A stretch of 64,000 nt of DNA from Auanema rhodensis (GCA_964057225.1 OZ059900.1:1560501-1624500); one strand, 5' to 3'. Positions 1 through 11,759 are shown, counted from the stretch's first letter. Notes: generated from the sequence alone by a model not told the origin. Numbers and translations are program-made.

Positions 1-84
1 GCATAGTTTTATTGTCTATAACAACAAAAGTCATCAATTAAACGCTAGTGATGTTTAAATACTGAATTTCACTCAAATAGCATT
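1..84 (+). repeat. Partial monomer at left window edge
   Basis: This is the right segment of an A-like monomer, beginning at GCATAGTTTT and carrying the TATAAC form that accompanies Q-type monomers. It shows that the array continues to the left. The same partial sequence sits at 18419 and 30571, where the upstream monomers are visible and are Q-type in their middle segment. Confidence 0.95.
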
Positions 85-133
85 ACTACACTAAGTATGG
101 TCGTTTTTATGCCTTTAACACCATATACTCACC

Positions 134-151
134 GATTTTTGGTACAAAATC
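134..151. repeat. Dyad around the RsaI site in the invariant core (representative)
   Basis: GATTTT and AAAATC form 6-bp inverted arms around TGGTAC. The dyad sits in the most conserved part of the monomer. The rare changes that hit it include TTTTTGCTAC at 50517 (which removes the RsaI site), CTCACTGATT near 53286 next to the arm, and GGTACACAATC at 61630, 62325 and 62672. Confidence 0.75.
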
Positions 152-254
152 TGTGATACTCGTAAATTTTGATCATATTCGGTGAGATTCGAGAATCAAA
201 CACACAATACACGAAATAAGTTTATTTTTACGAGTTTGCACTGATATTTATTCA

Positions 255-266
255 TTTTGATCAAAA
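255..266. repeat. Perfect 12-bp palindrome, one per monomer (representative)
   Basis: TTTTGATCAAAA is a perfect inverted repeat and is kept in practically every monomer inspected, across A, B, G, R and T types. In the Q units with TTCTTTTTGATC (for example 5462-5475) it grows to 14 bp. It contains a BclI site. Its constancy in a region where neighbours vary could reflect protein binding or chance conservation; no binding factor can be named. Confidence 0.85.
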
Positions 267-329
267 AAGGTCGAAAATAGAAAGAATTTTTGAAATTTCC
301 GAGTTTTGAGTCTAATTTGGCTAAATCGC

Positions 330-341
330 TCATATATATGA
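330..341. repeat. Perfect 12-bp AT palindrome, subtype-dependent (representative)
   Basis: TCATATATATGA is a perfect inverted repeat followed by TCA, giving another BclI site. In monomers with the CATATACATGATCAG form the palindrome is broken by one base. It lies 64 bp after the TTTTGATCAAAA palindrome. Confidence 0.75.
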
Positions 342-431
342 TCAAAAGCATAGTTTTATTGTCTATGACAACAAAAGTCATCAATTAAACGCTAGTGATG
401 TTTAAATACTGAATTTCGCTCAAATAGCATT

Positions 432-779
432 ACTACACTAAGTATGGTCGTTTTTATGCCTTTAACACCATATACTCACCGATTTTTGGTACAAAATCTG
501 TAATACTCGTAAATTTTGATCATATTCGTTAAGATTTGAGAATCAAACATACAATACACAAAATCAGTCTATTTTTATGAGCTTGCACTGATATATATTC
601 ATTTTGATCAAAAAAGGTCGAAAATAGAAAGAATTTTTGAAATTTACGAGTTTTGAATCTAATTTGGCTAAATCGCTCATATATATGATCAAAAGCATAG
701 TTTTACTGTCTATGATAACAAAAGTCTTCAAATATACACTAATAATGATTAAATCACTGAATTTCACTCAAATAGCATT
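432..779 (+). repeat. Reference monomer, subtype B (348 bp)
   Basis: B differs from A along its left, middle and right segments. Markers are GTTAAGATTTGAG, ACATACAATACACAAAATC, ATGAGCTTGC, GATATATATTC, TTTACGAG with GAATCTAATTTGG, TTTTACTGTC, ATGATAACAAAAG, TCTTCAAATATACAC and GATTAAATCACTG. The extra base before CACTG gives 348 bp and the DraI site is absent. The invariant core is shared with A. Two B monomers sit side by side in the stretches 53022-53573 and 56841-57392. Confidence 0.95.
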
Positions 780-1126
780 ACTACACTAAGTATGGTCGTT
801 TTCATGCCTTTAACACCATATACTCACCGATTTTTGGTACAAAATCTGTGATACTCGTAAATTCTGATCATATTTGGTGAGATTCGAGAATCAAACACAC
901 AATACACGAAATAAGTTTATTTTTACGAGTTTGCACTGATATTTATTCATTTTGATCAAAAAAGGTCGAAAATAGAAAGAATTTTTGAAATTTCCGAGTT
1001 TTGAGTCTAATTTGGCTAAATCGCTCATATATATGATCAAAAGCATAGTTTTATTGTCTATGACAACAAAAGTCATCAATTAAACGCTAGTGATGTTTAA
1101 ATACTGAATTTCGCTCAAATAGCATT

Positions 1127-1473
1127 ACTACACTAAGTATGGTCGTTTTTATGCCTTTAACACCATATACTCACCGATTTTTGGTACAAAATCTGTGATA
1201 CTCGTAAATTTTGATCATATTCGGTGAGATTCGAGAATCAAACACACAATACACGAAATAAGTTTATTTTTACGAGTTTGCACTGATATTTATTCATTTT
1301 GATCAAAAAAGGTCGAAAATAGAAAGAATTTTTGAAATTTCCGAGTTTTGAGTCTAATTTGGCTAAATCGCTCATATATATGATCAAAAGCATAGTTTTA
1401 TTGTCTATGACAACAAAAGTCATCAATTAAACGCTAGTGATGTTTAAATACTGAATTTCGCTCAAATAGCATT
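1127..1473 (+). repeat. Reference monomer, subtype A (347 bp)
   Basis: This is the commonest form. It carries the invariant core (ACTACACTAAG, GGTACAAAATCTGT), then GTGATACTCG, ATTCGGTGAG and a left segment with ACACGAAATAAG, TTTTTACGAGTTTGC and GATATTTATTC. The middle is GAAATTTCCGAG with GAGTCTAATTTGG. The right segment has TGTCTATGACAAC, ATCAATTAAACGC and TTTAAATACTGAATTTCGC, including a DraI site (TTTAAA). On the minus strand it leaves a 62-codon frame open, read as non-coding. A single RsaI site (GTAC) lies in the core. Confidence 0.95.
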
Positions 1474-1820
1474 ACTACACTAAGTATGGTCGTTTTCATG
1501 CCTTTAACACCATATACTCACCGATTTTTGGTACAAAATCTGTGATACTCGTAAATTTTGATCATATTCGGTGAGATTCGAGAATCAAACACACAATACA
1601 CGAAATAAGTTTATTTTTACGAGTTTGCACTGATATTTATTCATTTTGATCAAAAAAGGTCGAAAATAGAAAGAATTTTTGAAATTTCCGAGTTTTGAGT
1701 CTAATTTGGCTAAATCGCTCATATATATGATCAAAAGCATAGTTTTATTGTCTATGACAACAAAAGTCATAAATTAAACGCTAGTGATGTTTAAATACTG
1801 ATTTTCGCTCAAATAGCATT

Positions 1821-2167
1821 ACTACACTAAGTATGGTCGTTTTTATGCCTTTAACACCATATACTCACCGATTTTTGGTACAAAATCTGTGATACTCGTA
1901 AATTTTGATCATATTCGGTGAGATTCGAGGATCGAACACACAATACACGAAATATGTTTATTTTGACGAGTTTGCACTGATATTTATTCATTTTGATCAA
2001 AAAAGGTCGAAAATAGAAAGAATTTTTGAAATTTCCGAGTTTTGAGTCTAATTTGGCTAAATCGCTCATATACATGATCAGAAGCATAGTTTTATTGTCT
2101 ATGACAACAAAAGTCATCAATTAAACGCTAGTGATGTTTAAATACTGATTTTCGCTCAAATAGCATT
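1821..2167 (+). repeat. Reference monomer, subtype G (347 bp)
   Basis: G is marked by GAGGATCGAAC where other types have GAGAATCAAAC, and usually by TTTTGACGAG. The change removes a minus-strand stop (TGA to CGA in that frame), which lengthens the open frame to 80-101 codons. Seventeen G monomers occur, with the marker near 1.93, 3.32, 4.71, 12.70, 16.53, 20.35, 21.74, 32.50, 34.93, 42.92, 46.75, 48.14, 50.57, 54.04, 57.86, 59.60 and 62.03 kb. They are useful landmarks for reading higher-order periods. Confidence 0.9.
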
Positions 2168-2514
2168 ACTACACTAAGTATGGTCGTTTTTATGCCTTTA
2201 ACACCATATACTCACCGATTTTTGGTACAAAATCTGTAATACTCGTAAATTTTGATCATATTCGTTAAGATTTGAAAATCAAACACACAATAAACAAAAT
2301 CAGTCTATTTTTATGAGCTTGCACTGATATATATTCATTTTGATCAAAAAAGGTCGAAAATAGAAAGAATTTTTGAAATTTACGAGTTTTGAGTCTAATT
2401 TGGCTAAATCGCTCATATATATGATCAAAAGCATAGTTTTACTGTCTATGATAACAAAAGTCTTCAAATATACACTAATAATGTGTAAATCACTGAATTT
2501 CACTCAAATGCATT
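2168..2514 (+). repeat. Reference monomer, B derivative with 1-bp deletion (347 bp)
   Basis: This B-like unit has GTGTAAAT in place of GATTAAAT and has lost one base near its end, reading CAAATGCATT instead of CAAATAGCATT (at 2509/2510). The deletion joins two frames and opens an 80-codon plus-strand frame, starting from TTG, that runs into the next monomer. The same deletion appears at 18 places: 2509, 9458, 11544, 20927, 33079, 39681, 41767, 48719, 51149, 52190, 54621, 55315, 55662, 56009, 58440, 60176, 61912 and 62953. It is therefore a single event spread by amplification. Confidence 0.92.
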
Positions 2515-5500
2515 ACTACACTAAGTATGGTCGTTTTTATGCCTTTAACACCATATACTCACCGATTTTTGGTACAAAATCTGTAATACTTGTAAATTTT
2601 GATCATATTCGTTAAGATTCGAGAATCAAACACACAATACACGAAATAAGTTTATTTTTACGAGTTTGCACTGATATTTATTCATTTTGATCAAAAAAGG
2701 TCGAAAATAGAAAGAATTTTTGAAATTTCCGAGTTTTGAGTCTAATTTGGCTAAATTGCTCATATACATGATCAGAAGCATAGTTTTATTGTCAATGACA
2801 ACAAAAGTCATCAATTAAACGCTAGTGATGTTTAAATACTGATTTTCGCTCAAATAGCATTACTACACTAAGTATGGTCATTTTTATGCCTTTAACACCA
2901 TATACTCACCGATTTTTGGTACAAAATCTGTAATACTCGTAAATTTTGATCATATTCGTTAAGATTTGAGAATCAAACACACAATAAACAAAATCAGTCT
3001 ATTTTTATGAGCTTGCACTGATATATATTCATTTTGATCAAAAAAGGTCGAAAATAGAAAGAATTTTTGAATTTTCCGAGTTTTGAGTCTAATTTGGCTA
3101 AATCGCTCATATATATGATCAAAAGCATAGTTTTATTGTCTATGACAACAAAAGTCATCAATTAAACGCTAGTGATGTTTAAATACTGAATTTCACTCAA
3201 ATAGCATTACTACACTAAGTATGGTCGTTTTTATGCCTTTAACACCATATACTCACCGATTTTTGGTACAAAATCTGTGATACTCGTAAATTTTGATCAT
3301 ATTCGGTGAGATTCGAGGATCGAACACACAATACACGAAATATGTTTATTTTGACGAGTTTGCACTGATATTTATTCATTTTGATCAAAAAAGGTCGAAA
3401 ATAGAAAGAATTTTTGAAATTTCCGAGTTTTGAATCTAATTTGGCTAAATCGCTCATATACATGATCAGAAGCATAGTTTTATTGTCTATGACAACAAAA
3501 GTCATCAATTAAACGCTAGTGATGTTTAAATACTGATTTTCGCTCAAATAGCATTACTACACTAAGTATGGTCGTTTTTATGCCTTTAACACCATATACT
3601 CACCGATTTTTGGTACAAAATCTGTAATACTCGTAAATTTTGATCATATTCGTTAAGATTTGAAAATCAAACACACAATAAACAAAATCAGTCTATTTTT
3701 ATGAGCTTGCACTGATATATATTCATTTTGATCAAAAAAGGTCGAAAATAGAAAGAATTTTTGAAATTTACGAGTTTTGAATCTAATTTGGCTAAATCGC
3801 TCATATATATGATCAAAAGCATAGTTTTACTGTCTATGATAACAAAAGTCTTCAAATATACACTAATAATGATTAAATCACTGAATTTCACTCAAATAGC
3901 ATTACTACACTAAGTATGGTCGTTTTCATGCCTTTAACACCATATATTCACCGATTTTTGGTACAAAATCTGTAATACTTGTAAATTTTGATCATATTCG
4001 TTAAGATTCGAGAATCAAACACACAATACACGAAATAAGTTTATTTTTACGAGTTTGCACTGATATTTATTCATTTTGATCAAAAAAGGTCGAAAATAGA
4101 AAGAATTTTTGAAATTTCCGAGTTTTGAGTCTAATTTGGCTAAATCGCTCATATATATGATCAAAAGCATAGTTTTATTGTCTATGACAACAAAAGTCAT
4201 CAATTAAACGCTAGTGATGTTTAAATACTGAATTTCGCTCAAATAGCATTACTACACTAAGTATGGTCGTTTTTATGCCTTTAACACCATATACTCACCG
4301 ATTTTTGGTACAAAATCTGTAATACTCGTAAATTTTGATCATATTCGTTAAGATTTGAGAATCAAACACACAATAAACAAAATCAGTCTATTTTTATGAG
4401 CTTGCACTGATATATATTCATTTTGATCAAAAAAGGTCGAAAATAGAAAGAATTTTTGAATTTTCCGAGTTTTGAGTCCAATTGGGCTAAATCGCTCATA
4501 TATATGATCAAAAGCATAGTTTTATTGTCTATAACAACAAAAGTCATCAATTAAACGCTAGTGATGTTTAAATACTGAATTTCACTCAAATAGCATTACT
4601 ACACTAAGTATGGTCGTTTTTATGCCTTTAACACCATATACTCACCGATTTTTGGTACAAAATCTGTGATACTCGTAAATTTTGATCATATTCGGTGAGA
4701 TTCGAGGATCGAACACACAATACACGAAATATGTTTATTTTGACGAGTTTGCACTGATATTTATTCATTTTGATCAAAAAAGGTCGAAAATAGAAAGAAT
4801 TTTTGAAATTTCCGAGTTTTGAATCTAATTTGGCTAAATCGCTCATATACATGATCAAAAGCATAGTTTTACTGTCTATGATAACAAAAGTCTTCAAATA
4901 TACACTAATAATGATTAAATCACTGAATTTCACTCAAATAGCATTACTACACTAAGTATGGTCGTTTTCATGCCTTTAACACCATATACTCACCGATTTT
5001 TGGTACAAAATCTGTGATACTCGTAAATTTTGATCATATTTGGTGAGATTCGAGAATCAAACACACAATACACGAAATAAGTTTATTTTTACGAGTTTGC
5101 ACTGATATTTATTCATTTTGATCAAAAAAGGTCGAAAATAGAAAGAATTTTTGAAATTTCCGAGTTTTGAGTCTAATTTGGCTAAATCGCTCATATATAT
5201 GATCAAAAGCATAGTTTTATTGTCTATGACAACAAAAGTCATCAATTAAACGCTAGTGATGTTTAAATACTGAATTTCGCTCAAATAGCATTACTACACT
5301 AAGTATGGTCGTTTTTATGCCTTTAACACCATATACTCACCGATTTTTGGTACAAAATCTGTAATACTCGTAAATTTTGATCATATTCGGTGAGATTCGA
5401 GAATCAAACACACAATACACGAAATAAGTTTATTTTGACGAGTTTGCACTGATATTTATTCTTTTTGATCAAAAAAGGTCGAAAATAGAAAGAATTTTTG

Positions 5501-5639
5501 AATTTTCCGAGTTTTGAGTCCAATTGGGCTAAATCGCTCATATATATGATCAAAAGCATAGTTTTATTGTCTATAACAACAAAAGTCATCAATTAAACGC
5601 TAGTGATGTTTAAATACTGAATTTCACTCAAATAGCATT

Positions 5640-5986
5640 ACTACACTAAGTATGGTCGTTTTTATGCCTTTAACACCATATACTCACCGATTTTTGGTAC
5701 AAAATCTGTGATACTCGTAAATTTTGATCATATTCGGTGAGATTCGAGAATCAAACACACAATACACGAAATAAGTTTATTTTGACGAGTTTGCACTGAT
5801 ATTTATTCTTTTTGATCAAAAAAGGTCGAAAATAGAAAGAATTTTTGAATTTTCCGAGTTTTGAGTCCAATTGGGCTAAATCGCTCATATATATGATCAA
5901 AAGCATAGTTTTATTGTCTATAACAACAAAAGTCATCAATTAAACGCTAGTGATGTTTAAATACTGAATTTCACTCAAATAGCATT
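5640..5986 (+). repeat. Reference monomer, subtype Q (347 bp)
   Basis: Q is marked in the middle segment by GAATTTTCCGAG and GAGTCCAATTGGGC, and usually in the right segment by TCTATAACAAC. This copy also has TTCTTTTTGATC in place of TTCATTTTGATC, which lengthens the central palindrome from 12 to 14 bp. The Q middle segment also occurs on B-like left segments (for example 18360-18400), showing that segments move independently between monomers. Confidence 0.9.
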
Positions 5987-7375
5987 ACTACACTAAGTAT
6001 GGTCGTTTTTATGCCTTTAACACCATATACTCACCGATTTTTGGTACAAAATCTGTGATACTCGTAAATTTTGATCATATTCGGTGAGATTCGAGAATCA
6101 AACACACAATACACGAAATAAGTCTATTTTTATGAGCTTGCACTGATATATATTCATTTTGATCAAAAAAGGTCGAAAATAGAAAGAATTTTTGAAATTT
6201 ACGAGTTTTGAATCTAATTTGGCTAAATCGCTCATATATATGATCAAAAGCATAGTTTTATTGTCTATGACAACAAAAGTCATCAATTAAACGCTAGTGA
6301 TGTTTAAATACTTAATTTCGCTCAAATAGCATTACTACACTAAGTATGGTCGTTTTTATGCCTTTAACACCATATACTCACCGATTTTTGGTACAAAATC
6401 TGTGATACTCGTAAATTTTGATCATATTCGGTGAGATTCGAGAATCAAACACACAATACACGAAATAAGTTTATTTTGACGAGTTTGCACTGATATTTAT
6501 TCTTTTTGATCAAAAAAGGTCGAAAATAGAAAGAATTTTTGAAATTTCCGAGTTTTGAGTCTAATTTGGCTAAATCGCTCATATACATGATCAGAAGCAT
6601 AGTTTTATTGTCTATGACAACAAAAGTCATCAATTAAACGCTAGTGATGTTTAAATACTGATTTTCGCTCAAATAGCATTACTACACTAAGTATGGTCGT
6701 TTTTATGCCTTTAACACCATATACTCACCGATTTTTGGTACAAAATCTGTAATACTCGTAAATTTTGATCATATTCGTTAAGATTCGAGAATCAAACATA
6801 CAATACACAAAATCAGTCTATTTTTATGAGCTTGCACTGATATATATTCATTTTGATCAAAAAAGGTCGAAAATAGAAAGAATTTTTGAAATTTACGAGT
6901 TTTGAATCTAATTTGGCTAAATCGCTCATATATATGATCAAAAGCATAGTTTTACTGTCTATGATAACAAAAGTCTTCAAATATACACTAATAATGATTA
7001 AATCACTGAATTTCACTCAAATAGCATTACTACACTAAGTATGGTCGTTTTTATGCCTTTAACACCATATACTCACCGATTTTTGGTACAAAATCTGTAA
7101 TACTTGTAAATTTTGATCATATTCGTTAAGATTCGAGAATCAAACACACAATACACGAAATAAGTTTATTTTTACGAGTTTGCACTGATATTTATTCATT
7201 TTGATCAAAAAAGGTCGAAAATAGAAAGAATTTTTGAAATTTCCGAGTTTTGAGTCTAATTTGGCTAAATCGCTCATATACATGATCAGAAGCATAGTTT
7301 TATTGTCTATGACAACAAAAGTCATCAATTAAACGCTAGTGATGTTTAAATACTGATTTTCGCTCAAATAGCATT

Positions 7376-7723
7376 ACTACACTAAGTATGGTCGTTTTTA
7401 TGCCTTTAACACCATACACTCACCGATTTTTGGTACAAAATCTGTAATACTCGTAATTTTTGATCATATTTGTTAAGATTTGAAAATCAAACACACAATA
7501 AACAAAATCAGTCTATTTTTATGAGTTTGCACTGATATATATTCATTTTGATCAAAAAAGGTCGAAAATAGAAAGAATTTTCGAATTTTCCGAGTTTTGA
7601 GTCTAATTTGGCTAAATCGCTCATATATATGATCAGAAGCATAGTTTTATTGTATATGACAACAAAAGTCATTAGGTAAACACTAATGATGTTTAAATCA
7701 CTAAATTTCGCTCAAATAGCATT
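7376..7723 (+). repeat. Reference monomer, rare subtype R (348 bp)
   Basis: R has a distinct right segment: TGTATATGAC, ATTAGGTAAACACTAATG and AAATCACTAAATTTCGC. It looks like an intermediate between A and B right segments, with the A-like GATGTTTAAA and the B-like CACTAATG and ATCACT. The ATTAGG marker was found at nine places: 7671, 14276, 15321, 16712, 30255, 37894, 44499, 45544 and 46935. All nine fall within A1, A2 or the copied segment 28716-30383. Confidence 0.9.
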
Positions 7724-8072
7724 ACTACACTAAGTATGGTCGTTTTTATGCCTTTAACACCATATACTCACCGATTTTTGGTACAAAATCTGTAATACTT
7801 GTAAATTTTGATCATATTCGTTAAGATTCGAGAATCAAACAATCAAATACACGAAATAAGTCTATTTTTATGAGTTTGCACTGATATTTATTCATTTTGA
7901 TCAAAAAAGGTCGAAAATAGAAAGAATTTTTGAATTTTCCGAGTTTTGAGTCCAATTGGGCTAAATCGCTCATATATATGATCAAAAGCATAGTTTTACT
8001 GTCTATGATAACAAAAGTCTTCAAATATACATTAATGATGTGTAAATCACTGAATTTCACTCAAATAGCTTT
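7724..8072 (+). repeat. Monomer with 1-bp insertion (349 bp)
   Basis: This unit reads CAAACAATCAAATACACG where others have CAAACACACAATACACG, a net gain of one base that makes it 349 bp. Its end carries CATTAATGATGTG. It follows an R monomer directly. The same form occurs at about 14.43, 38.04 and 44.65 kb, always after an R monomer, so the pair moved as a unit. Confidence 0.88.
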
Positions 8073-11000
8073 ACTACACTAAGTATGGTCGTTTTTATGC
8101 CTTTAACACCATATACTCACCGATTTTTGGTACAAAATCTGTAATACTCGTAAATTTTGATCATATTCGTTAAAATTTGAGAATCAAACATACAATACAC
8201 AAAATCAGTCTATTTTTATGAGCTTGCACTGATATATATTCATTTTGATCAAAAAAGGTCGAAAATAGAAAGAATTTTTGAAATTTCCGAGTTTTGAGTC
8301 TAATTTGGCTAAATCGCTCATATATATGATCAAAAGCATAGTTTTACTGTCTATGATAACAAAAGTCTTCAAATATACACTAATAATGTGTAAATCACTG
8401 AATTTCACTCAAATAGCTTTACTACACTAAGTATGGTCGTTTTTATGCCTTTAACACCATATACTCAACGATTTTTGGTACAAAATCTGTAATACTCGTA
8501 AATTTTGATCATATTCGTTAAGATTTGAGAATCAAACATACAATACACAAAATCAGTCTATTTTTATGAGCTTGCACTGATATATATTCATTTTGATCAA
8601 AAAAGGTCGAAAATAGAAAGAATTTTTGAAATTTCCGAGTTTTTAGTCTAATTTGGCTAAATCGCTCATATACATGATCAGAAGCATAGTTTTATTGTCT
8701 ATGACAACAAAAGTCTTCAAATATACACTAATAATGTGTAAATCACTGAATTTCACTCAAATAGCTTTACTACACTAAGTATGGTCGTTTTTATGCCTTT
8801 AACACCATATACTCAACGATTTTTGGTACAAAATCTGTGATACTCGTAAATTTTGATCATATTCGGTGAGATTCGAGAATCAAACATACAATACACAAAA
8901 TCAGTCTATTTTTATGAGCTTGCACTGATATATATTCATTTTGATCAAAAAAGGTCGAAAATAGAAAGAATTTTTGAAATTTACGAGTTTTGAGTCTAAT
9001 TTGGCTAAATCGCTCATATATATGATCAGAAGCATAGATTTATTGTCTATGATAACAAAAGTCTTCAAATATACACTAATAATGTGTAAATCACTGAATT
9101 TCACTCAAATAGCATTACTACACTAAGTATGGTCGTTTTCATGCCTTTAACACCATATACTCACCGATTTTTGGTACAAAATCTGTGATACTCGTAAATT
9201 TTGATCATATTCGGTGAGATTCGAGAATCAAACACACAATACACGAAATAAGTTTATTTTTACGAGTTTGCACTGATATTTATTCATTTTGATCAAAAAA
9301 GGTCGAAAATAGAAAGAATTTTTGAAATTTCCGAGTTTTGAGTCTAATTTGGCTAAATCGCTCATATATATGATCAAAAGCATAGTTTTACTGTCTATGA
9401 TAACAAAAGTCTTCAAATATACACTAATAATGTGTAAATCACTGAATTTCACTCAAATGCATTACTACACTAAGTATGGTCGTTTTTATGCCTTTAACAC
9501 CATATACTCACCGATTTTTGGTACAAAATCTGTAATACTTGTAAATTTTGATCATATTCGTTAAGATTCGAGAATCAAACACACAATACACGAAATAAGT
9601 TTATTTTTACGAGTTTGCACTGATATTTATTCATTTTGATCAAAAAAGGTCGAAAATAGAAAGAATTTTTGAAATTTCCGAGTTTTGAGTCTAATTTGGC
9701 TAAATCGCTCATATATATGATCAAAAGCATAGTTTTATTGTCTATGACAACAAAAGTCATCAATTAAACGCTAGTGATGTTTAAATACTGAATTTCGCTC
9801 AAATAGCATTACTACACTAAGTATGGTCGTTTTTATGCCTTTAACACCATATACTCACCGATTTTTGGTACAAAATCTGTAATACTCGTAAATTTTGATC
9901 ATATTCGTTAAGATTTGAGAATCAAACATACAATACACAAAATCAGTCTATTTTTATGAGCTTGCACTGATATATATTCATTTTGATCAAAAAAGGTCGA
10001 AAATAGAAAGAATTTTTGAATTTTCCGAGTTTTGAGTCCAATTGGGCTAAATCGCTCATATATATGATCAAAAGCATAGTTTTACTGTCTATGATAACAA
10101 AAGTCTTCAAATATACATTAATGATGTGTAAATCACTGAATTTCACTCAAATAGCTTTACTACACTAAGTATGGTCGTTTTTATGCCTTTAACACCATAT
10201 ACTCACCGATTTTTGGTACAAAATCTGTAATACTTGTAAATTTTGATCATATTCGTTAAGATTCGAGAATCAAACACACAATACACGAAATAAGTTTATT
10301 TTTATGAGCTTGCACTGATATATATTCATTTTGATCAAAAAAGGTCGAAAATAGAAAGAATTTTTGAAATTTCCGAGTTTTTAGTCTAATTTGGCTAAAT
10401 CGCTCATATATATGATCAAAAGCATAGTTTTACTGTCTATGATAACAAAAGTCTTCAAATATACACTAATAATGTGTAAATCACTGAATTTCACTCAAAT
10501 AGCTTTACTACACTAAGTATGGTCGTTTTTATGCCTTTAACACCATATACTCAACGATTTTTGGTACAAAATCTGTAATACTCGTAAATTTTGATCATAT
10601 TCGTTAAGATTTGAGAATCAAACATACAATACACAAAATCAGTCTATTTTTATGAGCTTGCACTGATATATATTCATTTTGATCAAAAAAGGTCGAAAAT
10701 AGAAAGAATTTTTGAAATTTCCGAGTTTTTAGTCTAATTTGGCTAAATCGCTCATATACATGATCAGAAGCATAGTTTTATTGTCTATGACAACAAAAGT
10801 CTTCAAATATACACTAATAATGTGTAAATCACTGAATTTCACTCAAATAGCTTTACTACACTAAGTATGGTCGTTTTTATGCCTTTAACACCATATACTC
10901 AACGATTTTTGGTACAAAATCTGTGATACTCGTAAATTTTGATCATATTCGGTGAGATTCGAGAATCAAACATACAATACACAAAATCAGTCTATTTTTA

Positions 11001-11759
11001 TGAGCTTGCACTGATATATATTCATTTTGATCAAAAAAGGTCGAAAATAGAAAGAATTTTTGAAATTTACGAGTTTTGAGTCTAATTTGGCTAAATCGCT
11101 CATATATATGATCAGAAGCATAGATTTATTGTCTATGATAACAAAAGTCTTCAAATATACACTAATAATGTGTAAATCACTGAATTTCACTCAAATAGCA
11201 TTACTACACTAAGTATGGTCGTTTTCATGCCTTTAACACCATATACTCACCGATTTTTGGTACAAAATCTGTGATACTCGTAAATTTTGATCATATTCGG
11301 TGAGATTCGAGAATCAAACACACAATACACGAAATAAGTTTATTTTTACGAGTTTGCACTGATATTTATTCATTTTGATCAAAAAAGGTCGAAAATAGAA
11401 AGAATTTTTGAAATTTCCGAGTTTTGAGTCTAATTTGGCTAAATCGCTCATATATATGATCAAAAGCATAGTTTTACTGTCTATGATAACAAAAGTCTTC
11501 AAATATACACTAATAATGTGTAAATCACTGAATTTCACTCAAATGCATTACTACACTAAGTATGGTCGTTTTTATGCCTTTAACACCATATACTCACCGA
11601 TTTTTGGTACAAAATCTGTAATACTTGTAAATTTTGATCATATTCGTTAAGATTCGAGAATCAAACACACAATACACGAAATAAGTTTATTTTTACGAGT
11701 TTGCACTGATATTTATTCATTTTGATCAAAAAAGGTCGAAAATAGAAAGAATTTTTGAA
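7889..11759 (+). repeat. 6-monomer register repeat (offset 2086 bp) inside A1
   Basis: The stretch 7889-9673 matches 9975-11759 at an offset of 2086. The shared part is 1785 bp, so about 300 bp between the copies are not part of the match. Markers are CATTAATGATGTG (about 8030 and 10116), T-type middle segments, GCATAGATTTATTG (about 9033 and 11119) and the 1-bp deletion (9458 and 11544). The same pair occurs in A2 at 38112-39896 and 40198-41982, so it predates the large duplication. Confidence 0.85.
8421..8768 (+). repeat. Reference monomer, subtype T (348 bp)
   Basis: T is marked by CCGAGTTTTTAGTC in the middle segment, where others have GTTTTGAGTC. It often also has CTCAACGATTTTTGG in the core and AGCTTTACTAC at its end. 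It is frequent at 8.4-10.9, 15.2-18.1, 38.6-41.1 and 45.2-47.7 kb. The G-to-T change interrupts the otherwise open minus-strand frame, so no long frame appears in these units. Confidence 0.88.

Noticed and set aside
372-382. Hairpin ATGAC...GTCAT in the A right segment
   Set aside because: It is broken in Q (ATAAC), B (ATAAC with GTCTT) and other forms without compensating change, so conservation of a structure is not supported.
196-384. 62-codon minus-strand frames recurring in most A-like monomers (and 67-, 74-, 79-, 89- and 101-codon forms)
   Set aside because: They recur with the satellite period, change length with subtype-specific stops, mostly rely on TTG as first start and have no recognisable domain. 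Mosaic exchange alters them freely, so they are chance frames in AT-rich repeat.
1212-1386. Possible ancestral ~88-bp sub-repeat: TGATCA at 1212, 1300 and 1381, and TCGCTCA at 1368 and 1458
   Set aside because: The spacings (88, 81 and 90 bp) are near a quarter of the monomer, but the sequences around the motifs show no convincing alignment. It may be chance in AT-rich DNA.
2373-2615. 80-codon plus-strand frame in 18 places
   Set aside because: It starts at TTG, spans a monomer boundary and exists only because of a 1-bp deletion. It overlaps the minus-strand frames. There is no ribosome-binding, promoter or domain evidence.
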